From positions 1 through 31,480 of the forward strand of contig JAKARN010000001.1 in the NCBI GenBank assembly GCA_021828425.1: 31,480 bases of DNA, in the 5' to 3' direction. The stretch is from Pseudomonadota bacterium. GTDB lineage: Bacteria; Pseudomonadota; Gammaproteobacteria; JAKAQQ01. Of the stretch, positions 27,200 to 31,480 are shown piece by piece. Positions within the stretch are counted from its first letter, which is position 1; every line of letters begins with the position of its first letter. The notes under the pieces were generated by a model. It was given only the letters and a program-made list of their open reading frames with translations. It had not been told where the DNA came from and did no database searches. The translations under genes were made by a program, and so were the position numbers.

Positions 27200-27212
27200 G
27201 CAAGTTACTTGC
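27200..27212. promoter_or_regulatory. 13-base palindrome, candidate operator of the Fur-family regulator
   Basis: GCAAGTTACTTGC is a perfect 6-1-6 palindrome within an AT-rich setting, one base after the acyltransferase stop codon. TTGCAT (27209-27214), 17 bases ahead of TACCCT (27232-27237), is a plausible promoter, so the palindrome overlaps its -35. That position suits autorepression by the downstream Fur-family protein. The pairing is visible; the regulator-site link is inference. Confidence 0.5.
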
Positions 27213-27243
27213 ATTTAAACCGGCTGGCGGTTACCCTGTGCCC

Positions 27244-27687
27244 ATGGCGCGTCCCTCCCAGATCCGGCCCCAGCTCGATGCTCTCCTGCGCAGCCACCGC
27301 GAGCCGCATGCTTGGACACTCGAAGAACTCCGGCAGGCCCTGGCCCGGCTCGGGATCCACTCCAATTTCTCGTCCATTTTCCGCTCCGCCCGTCAAGCCG
27401 TCGACCAGGGGCGGTGGCAATCAGTCATGCTCGGAGACGGCAAGACCCGGTTCGAGTGGTCCGGGCATCACCATGACCACCTTTTCTGTCAATCCTGTGG
27501 GAGCCTCGAAGCGGTACCCTGCAAACTCGCCCAGTCCCTGCATCACCGGATGGAGCAGCAGACGGGGTACCGGATCCATAACCATTCGATGGTCTGGGAA
27601 GGAACCTGTCCGCGCTGCATCCGGAAACGTTCCCGCCACGGCCCCGGTAAGCCCGCCCTCCCCAGCCAAAAGCCCGATTTATGCTGA
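27244..27687 (+). CDS. Fur-family metal-responsive transcriptional regulator
   Basis: The 147-residue protein has a winged-helix N-terminus (WTLEELRQALARLGIHSN and FSSIFRSARQAV) and a dimerisation domain with the Fur signature HHHDHLFCQSCG. Structural zinc Cys are C82, C85, C122 and C125. H75-H77-D78-H79 would supply regulatory metal ligands. The recognition-helix region lacks the usual SxATVYR, so its DNA target may differ from a standard Fur box. GTG at 27238 is an alternative start. It overlaps the NicO-like gene by seven bases, implying joint control of metal transport. Metal identity (Ni, Mn, Zn, Fe) cannot be assigned. Confidence 0.85.
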   Translation: MARPSQIRPQLDALLRSHREPHAWTLEELRQALARLGIHSNFSSIFRSARQAVDQGRWQSVMLGDGKTRFEWSGHHHDHLFCQSCGSLEAVPCKLAQSLHHRMEQQTGYRIHNHSMVWEGTCPRCIRKRSRHGPGKPALPSQKPDLC

Positions 27688-28544
27688 ATCTCTGGAACCC
27701 TGGGCATCTGGCCATGGGGCTTGCCTTGCTCACAGCCTTCGCCCTCGGCATCGTTCACGGTCTCACCCCGGATGAGCATACCTGGCCCATCACCTTCAGC
27801 TATGCCATTGGCGGCTATTCCAGCCGGCGCGGACTGCGCATGGGACTCTTGTTCTCACTGGCCTTTACCCTGCAACGCGCCCTCGCCAGCGAGCTGGCTT
27901 TTCTGGGTGTGGTTTCCTTCATGGATGCAAGAACCAACTCCTGGGTCTGGCTCGCGGTCGGGACGGTCATGTGGTGGGGAGGATGGCGCATCGTCCGAAC
28001 GAGGAGTCCCCACTCGCCGGCCGGTCAGGCGGGCGAGCCCGAACTCCGTGAGCCCAAGCCCTGGATGCCACTCGTTCATGGTTTTATCGCCGGCTGGGGG
28101 TTTGGTGCCTTCGCACTCATCATCTATACCGTGCTCGCTCCCGCCATGCCATCGGCAGCCTGGGGATGGGTGCCGGGTGCCCTGTTTGGCCTCGGGACCA
28201 CTCTCATTCAGGCCCTAGCAGGTGCCGGCTTTGGAGGGTGGGCCGCAAGCCGCGGGCTCTCGACCGAAGACCTGCGCAAAGCCGCCCTGCGCACTGCAGG
28301 ACGCACCCTCAAGTGGGGCGGAGCCGCCTTCGTTGCCGCCGCGATCTTGACCCTCCTGGTCCCGGCCACAGGGCAGTTGGCCGTCTCGACCGGAATCCGG
28401 ATCCATAACCTGGCCCACCTGGGGCTTGCTTTCCTCTTGGTGATCTTGATCGTGCTGGGCGTCGGCATGGGATCTTTCACCCTTGAGATCCGCAGGCTGC
28501 GCCCCCCCGTTCACCCTCGAATCACCCCAAGAGGTCTCCAATGA
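27681..28544 (+). CDS. Polytopic membrane protein resembling NicO/RcnA-type metal transporters
   Basis: The 287-residue protein has about six hydrophobic spans. The first contains GIVHGLTPDEHTWP, with H26, D31, E32 and H33 forming an HX4DEH motif comparable to the HX4D signature of nickel/cobalt transporters. Later features are LVHGFIAGWGFGAFAL and a helix with IHNLAHLG near the C-terminus. The His/acidic residues within membrane spans and linkage to a Fur-family gene support divalent-metal transport. I cannot assign a named family with certainty; a TauE/SafE-like or orphan family is possible. Its stop overlaps the next gene (ATGA). Confidence 0.7.
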   Translation: MLNLWNPGHLAMGLALLTAFALGIVHGLTPDEHTWPITFSYAIGGYSSRRGLRMGLLFSLAFTLQRALASELAFLGVVSFMDARTNSWVWLAVGTVMWWGGWRIVRTRSPHSPAGQAGEPELREPKPWMPLVHGFIAGWGFGAFALIIYTVLAPAMPSAAWGWVPGALFGLGTTLIQALAGAGFGGWAASRGLSTEDLRKAALRTAGRTLKWGGAAFVAAAILTLLVPATGQLAVSTGIRIHNLAHLGLAFLLVILIVLGVGMGSFTLEIRRLRPPVHPRITPRGLQ

Positions 28545-29398
28545 ACCCGGAAAGAACCCCGAGATCCCGGCTCCACTCCGTCTTCCGAACGCTGGCCTTG
28601 GGCTTGCTGGGACTGGGAGCGCTGGCCGGATCGGTCCGTGCCGACGGACGACTTCTCGAGCGGGCCCCCGCGTCCAACCCGTGCGTCGGACGTTATGCCT
28701 TGCTGGCCGTGCTCGATCGGCCGACCGTGGCGGACAGCAGTTGCGTCGTCCGACCGGGCCACGTGGTCATCGAGGCCGGTTACGCCCACGCGACCCTCTA
28801 CCCCTCCGGTAGCGGACATGGCTGGGATGCCCCTCAGATGGAAGTCCGGTTCGGACTGCCTCACGAGAACGAACTGGTTGTCCTGCCACCCAACCGGGTA
28901 GCCGCCCCCGGTGCCGATGGCTACACGGGCTCGGTCGTCGGGCTCAAGCATGAGTTCGATGTCTCAACGACCTGGCAGTTCGCCGCGGAAAGCCTGGTGA
29001 CCCTCCCTTCCGGGGATCCCAATCAGGGGAGCGCGGGGACCGGTGTCGCAATCAACGGCGTCGCGAGTTACAGCCCCTCCTCGACCGTCGGGCTGTCTCT
29101 CATGGCCGGTTTTACGTCGGAAACCGAGCCCTCAAACCTCGGGGGCGGCCGCTACACGAGCTTCAATCCCGATGGCGTCGTGACCTGGGAATTCCTGCCG
29201 CCTTGGCAGCTTTACTTCGAGGTGTACGGGGCCACTCATACCGGCGTGGGACAAGGGAGCGGTTACGATGCCGATGGAGGGGTCCAGATCCTGCTCAGCC
29301 GCAACATGGAGATCGATTTCGAGGCGGGCACCCGGCTCTCGGGGAACCTGGGTGGTTACTCCCACTATGTCGGTGCCGGACTCGGTCTCGAGTTCTGA
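28541..29398 (+). CDS. Predicted outer-membrane beta-barrel protein
   Basis: The 285-residue product has a signal peptide with a long n-region (RTPRSRLHSVFR), a hydrophobic core (about 17-30) and likely cleavage after SVRA (34). The mature part is rich in alternating hydrophobic/polar strands and Gly/aromatic residues, and ends with GLGLEF, the terminal Phe typical of barrels. Two Cys (C48, C68) near the mature N-terminus could form a disulfide. It resembles the MetA-pathway-type putative porins, but similarity by eye is loose. As third gene of the Fur-NicO-like operon it may be an outer-membrane route for a metal. Confidence 0.65.
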   Translation: MNPERTPRSRLHSVFRTLALGLLGLGALAGSVRADGRLLERAPASNPCVGRYALLAVLDRPTVADSSCVVRPGHVVIEAGYAHATLYPSGSGHGWDAPQMEVRFGLPHENELVVLPPNRVAAPGADGYTGSVVGLKHEFDVSTTWQFAAESLVTLPSGDPNQGSAGTGVAINGVASYSPSSTVGLSLMAGFTSETEPSNLGGGRYTSFNPDGVVTWEFLPPWQLYFEVYGATHTGVGQGSGYDADGGVQILLSRNMEIDFEAGTRLSGNLGGYSHYVGAGLGLEF

Positions 29399-29432
29399 GC
29401 CGCCCGCTCGGCATCGAACCTGCCCTCGGGCC

Positions 29433-29460
29433 TTGACAGCGGCCGATCCGAGATTAGAAT
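29433..29460 (+). promoter_or_regulatory. Sigma-70 promoter for the NRAMP-family gene
   Basis: A perfect -35 TTGACA (29433-29438) is followed after 16 bases by TAGAAT (29455-29460). It is the best promoter match in the window and predicts a transcript starting near 29467, about 330 bases before the transporter's start codon. Confidence 0.75.
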
Positions 29461-29489
29461 TCCCGCTGTCCCGGCCACTAGGGAGACCC

Positions 29490-29555
29490 ATGGGCAGTAG
29501 CCGCCCTCATCACCTCCGGAGTGGCTCGGTGCGATCCCGCAAGCGGTTCTTCTGA
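29490..29555 (+). CDS. Possible 21-residue leader peptide
   Basis: This short ORF starts with ATG behind AGGGAG (spacing about four to five bases) and begins MGSSRPHHLR; it ends in the basic-aromatic RSRKRFF and TGA. Six of 21 residues are Arg or Lys, and two are His. It begins about 23 bases after the predicted transcription start and its stop codon abuts the 29556-29585 hairpin, the arrangement used in translation-coupled attenuation. A chance ORF cannot be excluded. Confidence 0.35.
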   Translation: MGSSRPHHLRSGSVRSRKRFF

Positions 29556-29585
29556 CCGTGGGCGGTGCGCTCGCACCAGCCACGG
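29556..29585 (+). other. Stem-loop directly after the leader ORF
   Basis: CCGTGG (29556-29561) pairs with CCACGG (29580-29585), and GGTGC (29564-29568) with GCACC (29573-29577) around a four-base loop, with a small internal loop between. There is no T-run afterwards, so it is not an ordinary terminator; it could be part of an attenuator or metal-sensing RNA. Confidence 0.5.
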
Positions 29586-29794
29586 CAAACGAAACCGCGC
29601 CATCAGGCCAGGGTTGGACCAACCCCCACGAGGGTGGTACACGCGGCTTCACCATCCGGAAATTCCCGAAAACCCATCCCGCCTGCCACTCTCGGGTGCC
29701 GGGGTACCGGGGGTGGGTAGGTGCGCTGCCCGGAGACGTGCCATGACGGCCATGATTCACAGACGGGTGCCGCTGCGGACCCGGAGGAAAGGCG

Positions 29795-31165
29795 GTGAAA
29801 ACTCCCCTCCGGACTGAGCCGGGGTCCGTGACGGACACGGTCGCTCTGCCCGAGGACGTTTCCCTCAGGCTCGCCGACCGGCTCCATGTCCATGCACTGA
29901 GACATGGCCAGGCCACCCTGTGGAACCGCCTGCTTCTGGGACTCACCCTGATCGGACCCGGGATTCTCGTCATGCTGGGTGACAATGATGCGGGCGGGGT
30001 GGTGACCTACATGCAAACCGGTGCCCGCTACGGAATCGGTCTCTTCGTCCCCCTCATGATCCTCCTGGGATTCGTGGCCTACCTGGTCCAGGAAATGACC
30101 ATCCGTCTGGGTGCCGTAACCCGGCGCGGGCACGCTGAGCTCATCTGGAAGCGCTACGGCCCCTTCTGGGGCGCCTTCTCCCTTTTTGATCTCGTGGCTG
30201 CGAACGTTCTCACCCTCATGACGGAGTTCATCGGCATCCGGGTCGCCAGTGCGGTGTTCGGCTGGCCCTACGCCCTGACCATTCCGTTGGGCGCCTTGTT
30301 CGTGGTGCTCTGCCTCGTGTATCTGCGTTACTGGACCTGGGAGCGGATCAGCCTGCTCATCGCGGCCTTCAACCTGGTTTTCATCCCGATCACCCTCCTC
30401 TCGCACCCGGACTGGTCGGCCATCGGACGCAGCCTGGTGGGTGGGGGTTGGATCCTGACGGGCGGATTGCTGGCCCCCGCCTTCCTGATCCTGCTCTCAG
30501 CCAACATCGGAACCACCATCGCACCCTGGCAACTGTTTTTCCAGCAGTCTTGCGTGGTCGACAAGGGACTCTTGGAGAAGGACATCAATGCCGGACGGCG
30601 TGATCTCATGATCGGCGTGATCGGCATGGTGCTCGTGGCCATGGCGCTCATCATCCTGAGCGGGCAGTACATCCACGGTCAGGCCGGGGCCGACCGTTTC
30701 AGCATCGGCACCATGATCCATCTCCTGGAGATCCGGCTCGGGCCCTGGATCGCGAGCCTGTTTGCCCTGGGACTTCTCGAGGCCGGCCTCATCGCCTCGA
30801 TCGTGATCACGGCGAGCACCTCGTGGGCGTTCGGCGAAGCCTTTGATATCCCTCGCTCACTCAATGCCCGGCCCCGGCAGGCCTGGGGGTTCTATGCGCC
30901 CGGAATTGTGAGCGTGCTCATCGCAGCTGGCGTGGTGATGATCCATGCCATTCCGCTCGGTTTCCTCAATCTCACAGTCCAGGTGGTCGCCACGATCTTC
31001 ATGCCGGCTGCCCTCCTGTTCCTGCTCATGCTGCTCAATGACCGGGAACTCATGGGGGATGAGGTCAATGGACCCGTCCGCAACACCCTGTCCATCGGCC
31101 TCATGGCCCTGCTCATCCTGTGCAACGCACTCTACGGTCTCGCCTCCTTCCACGTCCTTTTCTAG
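29795..31165 (+). CDS. Atypical NRAMP-family divalent-cation transporter
   Basis: The 456-residue protein has about eleven TM helices in the NRAMP (LeuT) fold. TM1 reads GPGILVMLGDNDAGGVVTY: the canonical DPGN metal motif is DAGG (D65 kept, Asn changed to Gly). TM6 reads ANIGTTIAPWQLFFQQS: the canonical MPH(N) is APWQ (243-246), losing the soft Met ligand. These changes place it outside classical MntH/DMT1 and closer to NRAMP-related groups, among which Mg2+ transporters (NRMT) are known; substrate is therefore open. A hydrophilic N-terminus of about 43 residues precedes TM1. Start GTG 29795 follows GGAGGAAA. It is transcribed from its own promoter at 29433. Confidence 0.88.
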   Translation: MKTPLRTEPGSVTDTVALPEDVSLRLADRLHVHALRHGQATLWNRLLLGLTLIGPGILVMLGDNDAGGVVTYMQTGARYGIGLFVPLMILLGFVAYLVQEMTIRLGAVTRRGHAELIWKRYGPFWGAFSLFDLVAANVLTLMTEFIGIRVASAVFGWPYALTIPLGALFVVLCLVYLRYWTWERISLLIAAFNLVFIPITLLSHPDWSAIGRSLVGGGWILTGGLLAPAFLILLSANIGTTIAPWQLFFQQSCVVDKGLLEKDINAGRRDLMIGVIGMVLVAMALIILSGQYIHGQAGADRFSIGTMIHLLEIRLGPWIASLFALGLLEAGLIASIVITASTSWAFGEAFDIPRSLNARPRQAWGFYAPGIVSVLIAAGVVMIHAIPLGFLNLTVQVVATIFMPAALLFLLMLLNDRELMGDEVNGPVRNTLSIGLMALLILCNALYGLASFHVLF

Positions 31166-31179
31166 GCCAGGTGCCCGTC

Positions 31180-31374
31180 ATGAAAGAACTCGACGAATAT
31201 GACCCCCAGCAAATTCGCACTCTCCTCGAGCAGGAGCACTGGCTGGATCCTCTGCCGCCGGTCCGACGGGTTCCGCTGGCGGGTTGGCAGCGGGCGGTCT
31301 TCTGGGGGCTCCGGATCTACATCGTGATCATGATCGTGGTCGTCGCCTGGGGGTTTTCACGCTCTTTCGGTTGA
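31180..31374 (+). CDS. Small single-span membrane protein
   Basis: The 64-residue product has an acidic, soluble N-terminus (MKELDEYDPQQIRTLLEQEH), a basic/Pro linker (PLPPVRRVPLAGWQR) and one TM (about 39-58), ending RSFG. The ATG lies 14 bases after the transporter's stop, so it is probably co-transcribed. Small spans like this often modulate a transporter, but no family was recognised and that role is inference. GTG 31171 is a weaker start. Confidence 0.6.
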   Translation: MKELDEYDPQQIRTLLEQEHWLDPLPPVRRVPLAGWQRAVFWGLRIYIVIMIVVVAWGFSRSFG

Positions 31375-31480
31375 GCCGCGACGTCGTTCGAAATCTGGCC
31401 GGTCCGGCCGTTCTCCGATCCGCCCGGGGGGCGTCACCCCGGTAGAGCCAGGCGAGCTCGGCAGACCACTCCAAGATCGG
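31375..31480. other. Right-edge segment; possible 3' end of a leftward gene
   Basis: On the minus strand an open frame enters from the edge reading PILEWSAELAWLYRGDAPR and continuing to a TGA at 31330-31328, which would overlap the small membrane-protein gene. Its first part uses GC-rich third positions like a real gene, but other frames are also partly open, so it is not called as a CDS. Confidence 0.25.

Larger units (their letters stand above)
29461..29794 (+). promoter_or_regulatory. Long structured 5' leader of the NRAMP-family gene
   Basis: Gene-free apart from a short leader ORF, this region contains at least two self-complementary segments: a strong two-part hairpin at 29556-29585, and GGGTTGGACCAACCC, an odd palindrome near 29613-29627. 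A further GC-rich run (CGGGTGCCGGGGTACCGGGGG) lies near 29694. The SD GGAGGAAA sits just before the GTG start. A leader this long before a metal transporter suggests RNA-based or leader-peptide control. I could not match it to a known riboswitch class. Confidence 0.45.

Noticed and set aside
29461..29794. Mn2+ (yybP-ykoY) riboswitch
   Set aside because: GGGCAGTAGCC resembles the GGGGAGUAGC element, which is tempting before an NRAMP gene, but the second conserved loop (CGUCA-like) and the closing helix were not found.
29521..29817. 98-codon and 62-codon open frames in the NRAMP leader
   Set aside because: Arg/Pro/Gly-rich translations without domains or good SD; the structured leader explains the region better.

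Overview
The window reads as a chromosomal stretch of a GC-rich Gram-negative bacterium, most likely a gammaproteobacterium or a close relative such as Acidithiobacillia. The evidence is the gene order dapF - DUF484 - xerC - hslV - hslU, a full lipopolysaccharide inner-core/lipid A set (waaA, hldE, an LpxL-type acyltransferase), tolC, and a TPP-riboswitch-controlled thiC. The species assignment is inference. No rRNA, tRNA, CRISPR array, insertion sequence or phage gene was seen.

Positions 1-13110 are mainly a surface-polysaccharide locus. The leftmost three leftward genes (sugar aminotransferase cut by the window edge, Gfo/Idh oxidoreductase, left-handed beta-helix acyltransferase) form the classic trio that makes N-acetylated amino sugars. 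A Wzz-like chain-length gene points the other way. Next comes a tightly overlapping leftward operon (10436 to 3302) encoding a UDP-GlcNAc 4,6-dehydratase-type enzyme, a UDP-sulfoquinovose synthase, an O-antigen ligase/polymerase, two GT4 glycosyltransferases and a UDP-GlcNAc 2-epimerase-type enzyme. A second, larger O-antigen ligase-family protein with an inserted periplasmic domain diverges from this operon and is followed by a SCO1/SenC-like thioredoxin-fold protein. Together the genes suggest an acidic glycan that may contain sulfoquinovose.

Positions 13121-20253 are housekeeping: a CBS-pair protein, then the rightward chain dapF - DUF484 - xerC - hslV - hslU joined mostly by 4-base stop/start overlaps, then leftward thiC preceded by a clear TPP riboswitch.

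Positions 20305-27198 hold an inward-rectifier-type channel gene whose selectivity filter reads TLGSG instead of TxGYG, a Pcm-like methyltransferase, tolC, the leftward pair hldE-waaA, and an LpxL-type acyltransferase.

Positions 27199-31374 look like a metal-homeostasis cluster: a Fur-family regulator with a 13-base palindrome just upstream, a NicO-like membrane protein, a predicted outer-membrane barrel, then, behind its own strong promoter and a roughly 330-nt structured leader carrying a short leader ORF, an atypical NRAMP-family transporter and a 64-residue single-span membrane protein. This cluster, the sulfoquinovose synthase context and the odd channel are the most interesting items.
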